Positions 1 through 7,644 of a stretch of 24,602 nt of DNA are shown here, one piece after another. Each line of letters opens with the position of its first letter. The stretch's first letter is position 1. Below the pieces are notes generated by a model. The model was given only the letters and a program-made list of their open reading frames with translations, searched no databases and was not told the DNA's origin. The DNA comes from RPQK01 sp041946865. GTDB lineage: Bacteria > Acidobacteriota > UBA6911 > RPQK01. The stretch lies in NCBI GenBank assembly GCA_041946865.1, contig JBHGBF010000054.1, forward strand, positions 1-24,602, read 5' to 3'. The position numbers and the translations under genes are program-made.

Positions 1-174
1 CGCATGATGAACTCCAAAAGCGCCTGCCGCTTCGCTCGCAGAAAACTGAGCGGTTACACCGAACGAACCGAACCGTTGAGACGTGAACCCGGTCCCCGTT
101 TTATCCGCTTCCATTCGGTTGTATGATCTCCTGAGGAAGAGTGACGGCCTGTGAACGGCGCGAGTTTTAAAGGC

Positions 175-203
175 TTGCCTGGCAGATATGTGATTGGTAT
201 AGT
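175..203 (+). promoter_or_regulatory. Sigma70-type promoter of the ferredoxin gene
   Basis: A TTGCCT -35 box (175-180) and a TATAGT -10 box (198-203) are separated by exactly 17 bases. Transcription would begin near 210 and leave a leader of about 25 bases before the ATG at 236. The leader contains a strong GGAGGAA ribosome binding site (224-230), 5-7 bases from the start. The bases at 218-230 form a short inverted repeat (TTCCTC-G-GAGGAA) that includes this site, but its centre is too small for a stable hairpin. The rest of 1-235 shows no gene I can support. Confidence 0.6.
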
Positions 204-235
204 GAAATCCGTCTAACTTCCTCGGAGGAAACGAA

Positions 236-601
236 ATGGCCTATGTTGTGACAGACCGATGCGTAGGCAATCGCTATACGGACTGCGTCGCTGATTGCCC
301 CGTGGACTGCTTCTACGAGATTCAGGAACCGCACATGCTCATCATCAATCCCGACGAGTGCATCGACTGCGACGCCTGCGTCCCGCTGTGTCCCGTCAAC
401 GCCATCTACCCCGAATCCGAAGTCCCTGACGAATACCAGGAATGGATTGAGAAGAATGATCCGGCCTTGTGCTCCGATGCCAACCGCATCACCGAGACCG
501 TCGGATCACTGGAAGGCGCCCTGACCCTGGATGAGGTCAAAGCGAAAGAAGAAGAGAAGTTCGGATTCAGCTTAGCCGATCCTTCCAGCGCCGCTCATTG
601 A
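236..601 (+). CDS. Seven-iron type ferredoxin (3Fe-4S/4Fe-4S), FdxA-like
   Basis: Small cytoplasmic electron carrier of 121 residues, close in layout to Azotobacter ferredoxin I. Seen: Cys9, Cys17, Cys21, Cys25, then the C-x2-C-x2-C-x3-C-P set at 42, 45, 48 and 52. By comparison with ferredoxin I, Cys9/17/52 would hold a [3Fe-4S] cluster and Cys21/42/45/48 a [4Fe-4S] cluster, with Cys25 free. The extra cysteine of the ferredoxin I first motif (C-x2-C) is Asn12 here, so a fourth ligand for the first cluster is missing; this agrees with a three-iron cluster. The acidic C-terminal tail (about 55-121) is typical of the longer FdxA group. The ATG has a strong Shine-Dalgarno and its own promoter. 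The gene is monocistronic and converges on the Lon-like protease. The electron partner cannot be told from the context. Confidence 0.9.
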   Translation: MAYVVTDRCVGNRYTDCVADCPVDCFYEIQEPHMLIINPDECIDCDACVPLCPVNAIYPESEVPDEYQEWIEKNDPALCSDANRITETVGSLEGALTLDEVKAKEEEKFGFSLADPSSAAH

Positions 602-623
602 CAAAAACGGCAGTTCGAAGTCG

Positions 624-668
624 GGAGTCAGAGAGTCGTAAGAAAACCGGGCTCCAATTTCTGACTCC
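624..668. repeat. Inverted repeat between convergent ferredoxin and protease genes
   Basis: GGAGTCAG at 624-631 is repeated in inverted form as CTGACTCC at 661-668, with 29 bases between. On the plus strand the right arm is followed by a T-rich run (669-680), so it could act as a weak terminator for the ferredoxin gene. The left part (617-638) also reads as three degenerate copies of a roughly 7-base word (GAAGTCG, GGAGTCA, GAGAGTCG), like the heptamer repeats at 7484-7763. The long loop makes termination uncertain. Confidence 0.35.
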
Positions 669-670
669 TT

Positions 671-3085
671 TCACTTCTTTCGCCGGCTCCGTTTCACGCT
701 TTCCGCCATCGCTTGCAGCCGCCTCTGAACTGCGTGGTGAATCGTGCCCTCCGGGTAGCTCCCGTCAGCCCTCATGCGTCCGGCCTCGCGTCCCGTGAGA
801 ATCTCCAGCCCCTGGTCAATGCTGTCGATGGCATAAATATGGAACTGTCCGGCCCGTACGGCCTCGATGACCTGCTGCTTCAGCATCAGGTTCGCGACGT
901 TTTGCCGCGGAATTATGACGCCCTGCTCACCGGTCAGCCCGGCTGCCCGGCAAGTCTCAAAGAACCCCTCGATCTTTTCGTTCACGCCGCCGATCGGCTG
1001 AACGGTACCCATCTGGTCGACGGAGCCCGTCACCGCAATCGACTGCTTCAGAGGGATGCCCGAAAGACTCGAGAGGACGGCATACAGCTCTGTCGAACTG
1101 GCGCTGTCGCCGTCGACTCCTGCATACGACTGCTCGAAGCAGATGCTCGCGTTAAGCGCCAGCGGGAACCTCTGGGCATAGCGCCCGTGCAGGTAACCGC
1201 TCAAGATGAGGACTCCCTTGTCATGAATGCTGCCACTCAATTTCGCTTCGCGCTCGATGTTGACCACCCCCTGGTCTCCGATACTGACCCGGGCGGTTAT
1301 ACGGGTCGGCTTGCCGAATGAATAATTGCCGGTCGGGTAAACCGAGAGGCCGTTGATCTGCCCCACGGCCTCGCCACTGGTCTTGATCAGGATCGATCCT
1401 TCATTGATCATGTCCTGAATCCGCTCCTCCAGCAGGTTGGACCGATAGACGCGTTCCTCGAGGGTTTTCTGCACGTCCTTTTTCCTGACCAGCCGGTTCC
1501 CGTTGTGAGACGCCCAGTAGCTCGACTCGCGGATGAGGTCGGCCACGTCGCTGAAGCGAAGTGTCAGCCGCCGTTTGTCCGACACCATGCGGGCGCTATA
1601 GCCGATCAGTTCAGCGACCGCCTGGCTGTCAAAATGCTTCAGCCCCTCTTCGCGGCAAATCCGGCTGATGTACCGGGCGTACATCCGGACCTGCTCCTCG
1701 CTGTTGGGCGCCATGACGTCAAAATCCGCCTTGATCTTGAAGATCTTCTGAAAATCTTCGTCCCCGTAATAGAGCAAGTGGTAAAGGTCGGCGCTTCCCG
1801 ACACAATCACCTTCAAGTCGACTTCGACTGCCTGCGGCCGCAGGCCGGCTGTCGCCATGAAGCCGAATTGCTCTGCCACGTCTTCGATCTTCACTTCCTT
1901 GTTCTGCAGCACCCTCTTCAAAGCTTCCCAGGCAAAGGGCGACATGAGGACATCGGTCATGTCGAGGATAAGGTACCCGCCGTTGGCGCGCAGAACCGAT
2001 CCGGGCCTGATCATGGTGAAATCGGTGTACAGGGTCCCCATGCGGGCTTCACGTTCCAGTGTTCCGATCAGATTCTTATATGTCGGATTCGACTCGACCA
2101 GCACCGGAGCGCCCTTGAGCTTGGAGTTGTCGACAATCACGTTGACCCTGTACCGGTCCGCACCGCGCAGGTCGCTCTTCAGGGTGCTGGGAACCCCCTT
2201 TAAGGGATCAGCCGCCGCCTCTCCTTCGGGCTGCAGGAACTCGGACAGATGGTCGAGGACGTCCTCTTCGACCGCTTTCAGGTAGTTGAGGATTTCCTTG
2301 TTTGCCTTGTACTTCGCTCTGAGCTCGGCGAGCAGCTGCCCCTCGACCGATAACGCCACTTTCCGATCCAGTTCGCGCACCTTTTCCTGCGCCGCCTGCT
2401 GAAGTTTCCGGATTTCCCGATAGGCGTTGTTTATCGATACGCCGAGGTTCTTCTGCCGGCGCCGGATGTCTTCCTGGACCCTGGGGTCCAGCTGCTCGAA
2501 CGCCTCCGGGCCGACTTCCTCGCCGTTTACGAGCGGAATGGTCATCACCTGGGTGTCGGTTCCCTTGATGACCATATCGTTCTTTCGCGCTTCAGCCTGG
2601 ACCATCTCTATCGCCGCCTGGCGCTGGCGCTGAAACTCTTCGATAATCCGCGCCTTTCGCTTTTCGTACTCCTCGCCCTGGAAGGCCTTCGGCAGCTCCT
2701 CTTTCAGGGTGCCGATCAGGTGATCCATGTCTCTCTTGAACTGGTTGCCCACTCCGGGCGGCGCCTTGAGCGCACACGGGTAGTCAGGTTCGGAGAAGTT
2801 GTGGACGTAGAAGATATCCGGCGGCACAGGCTGCTCCCGCGCGATCCTTTCCACGAAAGACTTGATGAGTGATTTCTTCCCTGTCCCTGGAACGCCGGCC
2901 GCATAGATGTTGTACCCGAAGCACCGGATCGTGAGACCGAAATCAATCGACCGGACTGCACGGTCCTGGCCGATAACCTGATCGAGCGGCTCTACTTCTT
3001 CAGTGCTCTGGAACCCCAGCGTCTTGGGATTGCAGACATAGCGCAAGTCGCGACTGCTCAGTTCAAAGGGATGCGGTTTTTTCAC
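671..3085 (-). CDS. Lon-like ATP-dependent protease (AAA_32/LonB-type)
   Basis: Cytoplasmic AAA+ serine protease of 804 residues, of the group usually annotated 'AAA family ATPase' or Lon-related putative protease; it lacks the N-domain of classical LonA. Seen: Walker A GVPGTGKK at 64-71; a long charged, coiled-coil-rich insert (about 130-300); a hydrophobic strand ending in acid in the Walker B position (GGYLILDMTD). The C-terminal Lon protease domain has catalytic Ser661 in DGDSAS and Lys704 in GGVNEKIEG, 43 residues apart as in E. coli Lon (Ser679/Lys722). The tail is strongly basic. The start is a GTG with no clear Shine-Dalgarno, but it gives the expected N-terminus. It lies 80 bases after the S66 peptidase gene in the same direction and may be read through from it. 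The expected role is turnover of damaged or regulatory proteins; substrates are unknown. Confidence 0.92.
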   Translation of the reverse strand: MKKPHPFELSSRDLRYVCNPKTLGFQSTEEVEPLDQVIGQDRAVRSIDFGLTIRCFGYNIYAAGVPGTGKKSLIKSFVERIAREQPVPPDIFYVHNFSEPDYPCALKAPPGVGNQFKRDMDHLIGTLKEELPKAFQGEEYEKRKARIIEEFQRQRQAAIEMVQAEARKNDMVIKGTDTQVMTIPLVNGEEVGPEAFEQLDPRVQEDIRRRQKNLGVSINNAYREIRKLQQAAQEKVRELDRKVALSVEGQLLAELRAKYKANKEILNYLKAVEEDVLDHLSEFLQPEGEAAADPLKGVPSTLKSDLRGADRYRVNVIVDNSKLKGAPVLVESNPTYKNLIGTLEREARMGTLYTDFTMIRPGSVLRANGGYLILDMTDVLMSPFAWEALKRVLQNKEVKIEDVAEQFGFMATAGLRPQAVEVDLKVIVSGSADLYHLLYYGDEDFQKIFKIKADFDVMAPNSEEQVRMYARYISRICREEGLKHFDSQAVAELIGYSARMVSDKRRLTLRFSDVADLIRESSYWASHNGNRLVRKKDVQKTLEERVYRSNLLEERIQDMINEGSILIKTSGEAVGQINGLSVYPTGNYSFGKPTRITARVSIGDQGVVNIEREAKLSGSIHDKGVLILSGYLHGRYAQRFPLALNASICFEQSYAGVDGDSASSTELYAVLSSLSGIPLKQSIAVTGSVDQMGTVQPIGGVNEKIEGFFETCRAAGLTGEQGVIIPRQNVANLMLKQQVIEAVRAGQFHIYAIDSIDQGLEILTGREAGRMRADGSYPEGTIHHAVQRRLQAMAESVKRSRRKK

Positions 3086-3165
3086 ACGCTGATTTTACCG
3101 GGCCTGGGGAAAAACAATTAGGCTTTTTGTCGAGAATTTTGGGCGGATGACAGGAACTGAAGGCT

Positions 3166-4215
3166 TCACACGACCGCCGGTTCCAGCATCCGGATGGCGC
3201 CGGCGCCGGCGTCTATTTCCGCCTGTATGCCCACGGGCAGGGTAAAGACCTTGGGGACATGACCGATCATGGCGCCGAACCAGGCCGGGATACCGAGCGG
3301 GCGGACGTGGTCGTTCAGCACCTCTTCGAGCGTCAGGGAGCCGTAACTCTCGCCCGGGCCGCATTTTGTGCACTTGCCAAAAACAAAGCCCGAGATCTGG
3401 TTGAGCACGCCGGCCAGCTTCAGCTGAGTGAGCATGCGGTCAATACGGTAGATACCTTCGTCCGTGTCTTCCAAAAACAGAATGGCGCCCCGCCAGTCGG
3501 GGACGTACGGAGAGCCTATGATGGCGGAGAGAACCGCCAGGTTCCCTCCGAGCAGCTTGCCGCGAGCCGTTCCCGGCGTAATCACCTGAACGCGGTCCTC
3601 CACCTGGGCCAGGCTGTCGCCGATGTCCTTGGGATTCGTCATGGTCACAGCCTGGCCTTCAAACAGGATCTGCCTGACGAACTGCACCGTGTAGGAGTTC
3701 CACGACGAGATTCCGACAGGCCCATGGAACGTGACCAGGCCGGTCTGAGCGTGGATGGCCAGGAGCAGCACCGTGATATCGCTATAGCCCATCACGACCT
3801 TCGGATTTTTCCGGATAAGACCGAAGTCGATCAGAGGCAGGAGGCGGCTCGATCCCCAACCGCCCCGCACCGTGAAGAGCCCCTTCACCGCAGGATCTGC
3901 GAACTGGGCATTCAGGTCGCGCGCCCGCTCGTCATCTGTGCCCGCAAAATAGCCCCGCCGGCTCAGCACGTATTCGCCGAGCTTGACCTTCAGTCCCAGG
4001 GCGCCCAGCGTTTCGCGAGCCACATCCACGTCGACCGTATGAAAGGTGGCGCCGGCCGGGTTAATCAGGGCGACGGTGTCACCCGGTTGGAGTCGGGCCG
4101 GCTTGATGACCGGCGACGCTGCGACCTGCTCTCCCCGGTTTTGCAGCTCTCGGAAGGGCAGCGGGAGCGCCGAGAGGAGCCCCAGCCCTAGAAACTGCCT
4201 TCGGTTGTTCAACAT
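3166..4215 (-). CDS. S66 family LD-carboxypeptidase-like protein with Tat-type signal
   Basis: Serine peptidase of the LdcA/MccF family (349 residues), expected to cut an L,D bond such as that in peptidoglycan tetrapeptides. Seen: the S66 triad as Ser145 (GYSDIT), Glu249 (LFLED) and His319 (GHVPK). The start was set at the ATG at 4215, not 63 bases upstream, because it has GAGGG six bases before it and opens directly with a twin-arginine signal (NRRQFLG followed by a short hydrophobic stretch to about residue 21). The family member in E. coli is cytosolic; here the signal predicts export to the periplasm, where it would act on the sacculus or imported muropeptides. It begins 25 bases after the multiheme cytochrome stop, so the two are probably cotranscribed, though no functional link is obvious. 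A MccF-like deacylating role is the main alternative. Confidence 0.88.
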   Translation of the reverse strand: MLNNRRQFLGLGLLSALPLPFRELQNRGEQVAASPVIKPARLQPGDTVALINPAGATFHTVDVDVARETLGALGLKVKLGEYVLSRRGYFAGTDDERARDLNAQFADPAVKGLFTVRGGWGSSRLLPLIDFGLIRKNPKVVMGYSDITVLLLAIHAQTGLVTFHGPVGISSWNSYTVQFVRQILFEGQAVTMTNPKDIGDSLAQVEDRVQVITPGTARGKLLGGNLAVLSAIIGSPYVPDWRGAILFLEDTDEGIYRIDRMLTQLKLAGVLNQISGFVFGKCTKCGPGESYGSLTLEEVLNDHVRPLGIPAWFGAMIGHVPKVFTLPVGIQAEIDAGAGAIRMLEPAVV

Positions 4216-4240
4216 GTCCCGCCCTCGATGCCTCGTCCTC

Positions 4241-5731
4241 TCAGTGCGCGCTCTCCAGTGCGTCGGAACTGCCGGCAAAACGGATTCCCAGCTGTTTCAG
4301 GATTTCCGGCTCGGGTTCGTCCTGGGCCAGGATCGTGTGGCACTTGTCACAATCCTGCTCAATGGTCTTGCCGCCCTCGGCGGCATGTTCCGAATCATGA
4401 CAGCGGAAGCAGCCTGGAAACCGTTCATGCCCCAGATTGGAGGGGTAAGTGGTCCAATCGACATTCATCTTGGGGAAGACATTGCGCCGGTAAATGGCCT
4501 GGATCTCCCGGATAGCGGCGTCGATTTCCGCGCGCTTCGACTTGTAGACCTCGGCATGATCCTTCTGATAGCAATCGCGGACGCGCTTTTCGATCTCTGC
4601 GCTGCGGTCGCCTCCTCCAGCCTTCTTCAACGCGGTCGCCTGCAGGACCTCGACGCCAATCTTCTTAATGAAAGGGATCGTGCGACTGATCCGCCCGGCG
4701 GCCAGCGCACGGTCCATGCCCTGCTCAGGGTCCTGGAAAATGTGAGTCGGCCGGTTGTGGCAGTCAATGCAATCCATCAGGCGGCGCTGCTCAGGAGGTG
4801 GGGGGCTGGCCGTCTCCGCCGCCCCGGACTTGTATTCGAAAGCGGCGCCGTTGGGTTCGCGAACCTGAACCCAGGGGATAGTCTGGCGTTGCCGGTCGGC
4901 GGGATAGTAGTAAATTTCACGTCCCGGGCCCATGTGCCAGCCGTGAATGCCGCGGACCTGGGACCCGCCCCCAATGTGCATCAGCAGGACGGTCTTCAGG
5001 GGGGTGTTCGCCTCATCGGCGGAGAACTTCTCGATGACACGAATCCGGTCTCCGGTAAACTTCTGCGGCCAGTGACATTCCTCGCAGGTTTCCCGCGAGG
5101 GGCGGAGGTTTTCGACCGGCACGGGGATCGGACGGTCGTACGTATTGAAAGTGACCGCAAACACCTGCCCGACTCCCGAGAGCTTGGACCGGACAAACCA
5201 GGGAGCGCCGGCGCCGATGTGGCAATCGACGCACTCTACCCTGGCGTGGGGAGATCCGGTGTACGTGGTGTACTCCGGCTGCATGACCGTGTGGCAGACC
5301 CGGCCGCAAAACTCCACTGTCTCCATGTAGACCACCGCCTCGTAAGTCACGATGGAGATAATCAACAGGTTGACGACCGTGAGAATCGATACCGCGACGC
5401 CCAGATGGCGGACCCGCGGCTTGTTGAAGTCGATTGTCGGAAAAGGCCCGTCCCCGCCCGCCTCGATTTCTCCCCGCTTATGGCGCGCCCGGCGTTCCCA
5501 GTAGACTCCGGCGGGGATCAGGAGCAGGCCGAAAACGAACAGTCCGGGCAGGACCAGAAAAGCCATAATGCCGATGTAGGGGGACGAAGTAACCTCGAGA
5601 AAGCCCAATATCAGGAAGGCCACAATCAAAAGGGCGCTGACTGTGGTGAGAGTGGCTCCCAGAAGAGTGATCCAGTTGCTGCCCAGCAACGTCATCAGGC
5701 TCCCGAACCACACACTCGCACGTCGAACCAT
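4241..5731 (-). CDS. Membrane-anchored six-heme NapC/NirT-like cytochrome c
   Basis: A 496-residue protein with three hydrophobic segments near the N-terminus (about 21-46, 52-74 and 109-131) and a periplasmic heme domain. Five canonical C-x2-C-H sites are visible at Cys167, 216, 321, 441 and 461. A sixth site at Cys142 is C-x3-C-H (CGRVCH), followed by a Met as in the first heme of NapC/NrfH-type quinol dehydrogenases. The family role is passing electrons from membrane quinol to a periplasmic reductase or acceptor; no partner reductase gene is in this window. Start: ATG with AAAGGAG about 8 bases upstream. The spacer before it (5732-5849) carries hairpins, including a probable terminator of the M48 gene, so this gene likely starts a separate transcript shared with the S66 peptidase 25 bases downstream. 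Confidence 0.88.
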   Translation of the reverse strand: MVRRASVWFGSLMTLLGSNWITLLGATLTTVSALLIVAFLILGFLEVTSSPYIGIMAFLVLPGLFVFGLLLIPAGVYWERRARHKRGEIEAGGDGPFPTIDFNKPRVRHLGVAVSILTVVNLLIISIVTYEAVVYMETVEFCGRVCHTVMQPEYTTYTGSPHARVECVDCHIGAGAPWFVRSKLSGVGQVFAVTFNTYDRPIPVPVENLRPSRETCEECHWPQKFTGDRIRVIEKFSADEANTPLKTVLLMHIGGGSQVRGIHGWHMGPGREIYYYPADRQRQTIPWVQVREPNGAAFEYKSGAAETASPPPPEQRRLMDCIDCHNRPTHIFQDPEQGMDRALAAGRISRTIPFIKKIGVEVLQATALKKAGGGDRSAEIEKRVRDCYQKDHAEVYKSKRAEIDAAIREIQAIYRRNVFPKMNVDWTTYPSNLGHERFPGCFRCHDSEHAAEGGKTIEQDCDKCHTILAQDEPEPEILKQLGIRFAGSSDALESAH

Positions 5732-5777
5732 TTACGTCTCTCCTTTAACAGGACCGGACCCCCGCCGGAGTCCGGCG

Positions 5778-5797
5778 CCGGGCTCGAAAAAGCCCGG
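5778..5797. repeat. GC-rich hairpin upstream of the cytochrome gene
   Basis: CCGGGCT (5778-5784) pairs perfectly with AGCCCGG (5791-5797) across a six-base CGAAAA loop. A neighbouring inverted pair, CCGGAC/GTCCGG, lies just to the left at about 5754-5775. Both would fold in the leader of the cytochrome transcript if transcription starts upstream of them. Otherwise they are extra structure behind the M48 terminator. No regulator is evident. Confidence 0.45.
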
Positions 5798-5802
5798 CCG
5801 CA

Positions 5803-5837
5803 AAAAGACCGTCAAAAGACCGCCTGCGCTCGCAGGC
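5803..5837 (-). terminator. Probable intrinsic terminator of the M48 protease gene
   Basis: Read on the minus strand, 13 bases after the M48 stop codon, a perfect seven-pair stem (GCCTGCG/CGCAGGC, 5822-5837) is followed by two bases and then the T-rich runs TCTTTT and TCTTTTT. The two-base centre means the loop must open by a pair or two. Position and T-runs fit rho-independent termination between the M48 gene and the cytochrome gene. Confidence 0.5.
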
Positions 5838-5849
5838 CAGTCGCCGGAA

Positions 5850-7211
5850 TCAAGGTCCGACCTGGATTCGGACCCTCAGCTCACCTCGATTATCGAAGTT
5901 GTTGTCGTCGTTAATGCCGAGAAACAGCCTGCCGGCCTCGGTCACACGACCACGGAACTCTGAACCTATCACAAAATAGTCCGTCGACGCGCGGCCGATT
6001 TTGCCTATCAAGGCGCCGGTATTGGCGCTTGCGATCGGCTTCCAGAAGCCCTTGCCGGGCACTCCGTCCGGCCCGCAAGATTCGGCGCTGTTCTTTTTCC
6101 AGTACACCTTTCCGGCCGCGTCAATCTCCAACAGGGACCCGGCCGCAAGATCAAGCCCGGTATCGATCCAGGTCGCGTCGCCCGGAACGGTGAGCGATCG
6201 CACAGCCGCTTCCTGAGAACCGCGCTGCAGACCCGCCCGCCGGCCTTCGTCCTCGGAGCCGGTTTCTGTCTGCAGTGCCGCGAGGGCATTGCTCAGCGTC
6301 TTCTCACGGCCGGGTAGTGGAGACCAGAGCGCTGTCAGACGTTTCCGGCACACCTCGAATTCACGACTCGACGGCAGCGAACCGCGCTCGCCGATATTCA
6401 GGTCGGCTATTTGCTGCCTCATGTTCGCCTTGCGCTCGCGGGGCAGCGGATGCGTGCTCAGGAAAGCCGGAAGGCCGCGGCCCTTGCTGTCCGACTCGAG
6501 CTTCTCAAAGAAGCTGACCATGCCCCAGGGGCTGTATCCAGCCTTGTCCAGCTCGGTCAGGGCCAGCCAGTCGGCCTCCCGCTCATCGTCGCGACTGTAC
6601 TTAAGGGATGCAAAGAACACCCCGACTCCCCCGGCGATCGCGACCACCTCACCCCACTTCTTGCTCTTGGCGCTGACGGCCAACCCCGCCCCGACCGTAA
6701 TCCCGGCCAGAAGGAGTTTTTTCGACAGCTGCTTGAGAGAATGCTTGCCGACCACGTGCCCGATTTCGTGTCCAATCACACCGGCCAGCTCCGACTCGTT
6801 GTCCGCTCTCTCAATCAGCCCGCGATTCACGTAGATGAACCCGCCGGGTAGCGCAAACGCGTTAATCTCCTTGGTGTTCACGACAAAGAACCGATACTCC
6901 AAATCTCGTCGCATCGAGGCCTCGACCAGCCTGCGGCCGACTCGCTCGACATATTGCGTGATCTGCGGGTCGTCGACCAGGTCCAGCTTCCCGTTGAGCT
7001 GCGAGGAATAGGAGCGGCCCATGTCGATTTCCTGATTGCGGGAGAAGAAGTTGAGGCCTTTGCCGATCTTCTCCGGCTGCCACTTCTTCTGGGGTTCCGC
7101 CAAGGACGTGCTGAGAATCAGGAGCGCCGTCACCAGGACGGCCACCAGCTGCTGTGCACGAAACCTGAACGATCGACGGTTGGCTCTTACGCGAGAGTGC
7201 GGTTGGTTCAT
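5850..7211 (-). CDS. M48 zinc metalloprotease with C-terminal LecA-like domain
   Basis: Exported protein of 453 residues. A basic start and hydrophobic stretch (about 21-38, ending TSLA-EP) look like a cleavable signal peptide. The M48 domain has zinc ligands His148 and His152 in HEIGH and the third ligand Glu212 in EREAD, the arrangement of the Oma1/HtpX/BepA clan; a Gly/Ala-rich hydrophobic stretch at about 168-202 lies between them. After a short linker, residues about 338-453 resemble the galactose-binding PA-IL (LecA) fold: GALIGKIG and a loop starting INDDNNFDN match the core strand and the calcium-binding loop of LecA, the latter shorter by a few residues. Likely role: periplasmic protein quality control or outer-membrane biogenesis, with the tail binding carbohydrate or another partner. 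It is the first gene of the leftward block. A TTGACG box at 7245-7250 could be its -35, but the -10 is poor. Confidence 0.88.
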   Translation of the reverse strand: MNQPHSRVRANRRSFRFRAQQLVAVLVTALLILSTSLAEPQKKWQPEKIGKGLNFFSRNQEIDMGRSYSSQLNGKLDLVDDPQITQYVERVGRRLVEASMRRDLEYRFFVVNTKEINAFALPGGFIYVNRGLIERADNESELAGVIGHEIGHVVGKHSLKQLSKKLLLAGITVGAGLAVSAKSKKWGEVVAIAGGVGVFFASLKYSRDDEREADWLALTELDKAGYSPWGMVSFFEKLESDSKGRGLPAFLSTHPLPRERKANMRQQIADLNIGERGSLPSSREFEVCRKRLTALWSPLPGREKTLSNALAALQTETGSEDEGRRAGLQRGSQEAAVRSLTVPGDATWIDTGLDLAAGSLLEIDAAGKVYWKKNSAESCGPDGVPGKGFWKPIASANTGALIGKIGRASTDYFVIGSEFRGRVTEAGRLFLGINDDNNFDNRGELRVRIQVGP

Positions 7212-7259
7212 CAGTCGTTAATCATCAATCCTCTACGCGCAAATCGTCAATAGGCCGGT

Positions 7260-7452
7260 CCTTACGCCGGAGGCGTAAGGCAACCGCCGGCGAATACCAC
7301 GCCGATGTGGACGAACGGCGCATGTGGGACTGCTCAGCCCGCCTTTGCTTTTCCCCTACAGGGAAAGAACCTAGACTCCTCCTGTCACCCAGGGTAGGCC
7401 GCAAAACGCGCGGCCGACCCTGGGCTTTCTTGCCTTACGCCTTCGGCGTAAG
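7260..7452. repeat. Hairpin cluster bounded by two related palindromes
   Basis: Left boundary: CCTTACGCC (7260-7268), loop GGA, GGCGTAAGG (7272-7280), a perfect nine-pair stem. Right boundary: CTTACGCC (7434-7441), loop TTC, GGCGTAAG (7445-7452), the same stem with another loop. Between them are TTTCCC/GGGAAA (7350-7355 with 7361-7366) and a strong stem at 7388-7424: CCCAGGGT pairs with ACCCTGGG, and after one mismatch GGCCGC pairs with GCGGCC around a seven-base loop, followed by CTTTCTT. The last could terminate plus-strand transcription. The whole looks like a dispersed non-coding repeat or small structured element. No transposase or target-site duplication is seen. Confidence 0.55.
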
Positions 7453-7483
7453 AACACCAAGACGTCCGCAGACGGAACATCTG

Positions 7484-7644
7484 GTAACCGGTAACTCGTA
7501 ACCGGCACACCCTCATGAAGGATGAAGTCCGTTAACTGGTAACCGGCACACCCTCGGCGCAGGAACAGGATGAAGGATGAAGGATGAAGTCCGTTAACTC
7601 GTAACCGGCACACCCTCATGAAGGATGAAGGATGAAGGATGAAG
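7484..7644 (+). repeat. Composite direct repeat, three units built from short words
   Basis: Three imperfect units begin at 7492, 7533 and 7595. Each opens with TAACTSGTAACCGGCACACC, then CTC, then one to four copies of the heptamer GGATGAA, and the first two end in GTCCGT. Unit length differs mainly by the number of GGATGAA copies, and the middle unit has an insert (GGCGCAGGAACA). Length variation by slipped-strand copying is expected. The last unit runs directly into the heptamer array that starts at 7645. Confidence 0.8.

Noticed and set aside
4..126. Forty-codon plus-strand frame at the left edge
   Set aside because: No ribosome binding site can be seen, there is no recognisable motif, and the composition is not informative.
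4046..5914. Plus-strand open frame of 622 codons across the S66 and cytochrome genes
   Set aside because: It runs antisense through two genes with clear catalytic or heme motifs and through the spacer hairpins; composition is that of a shadow frame.
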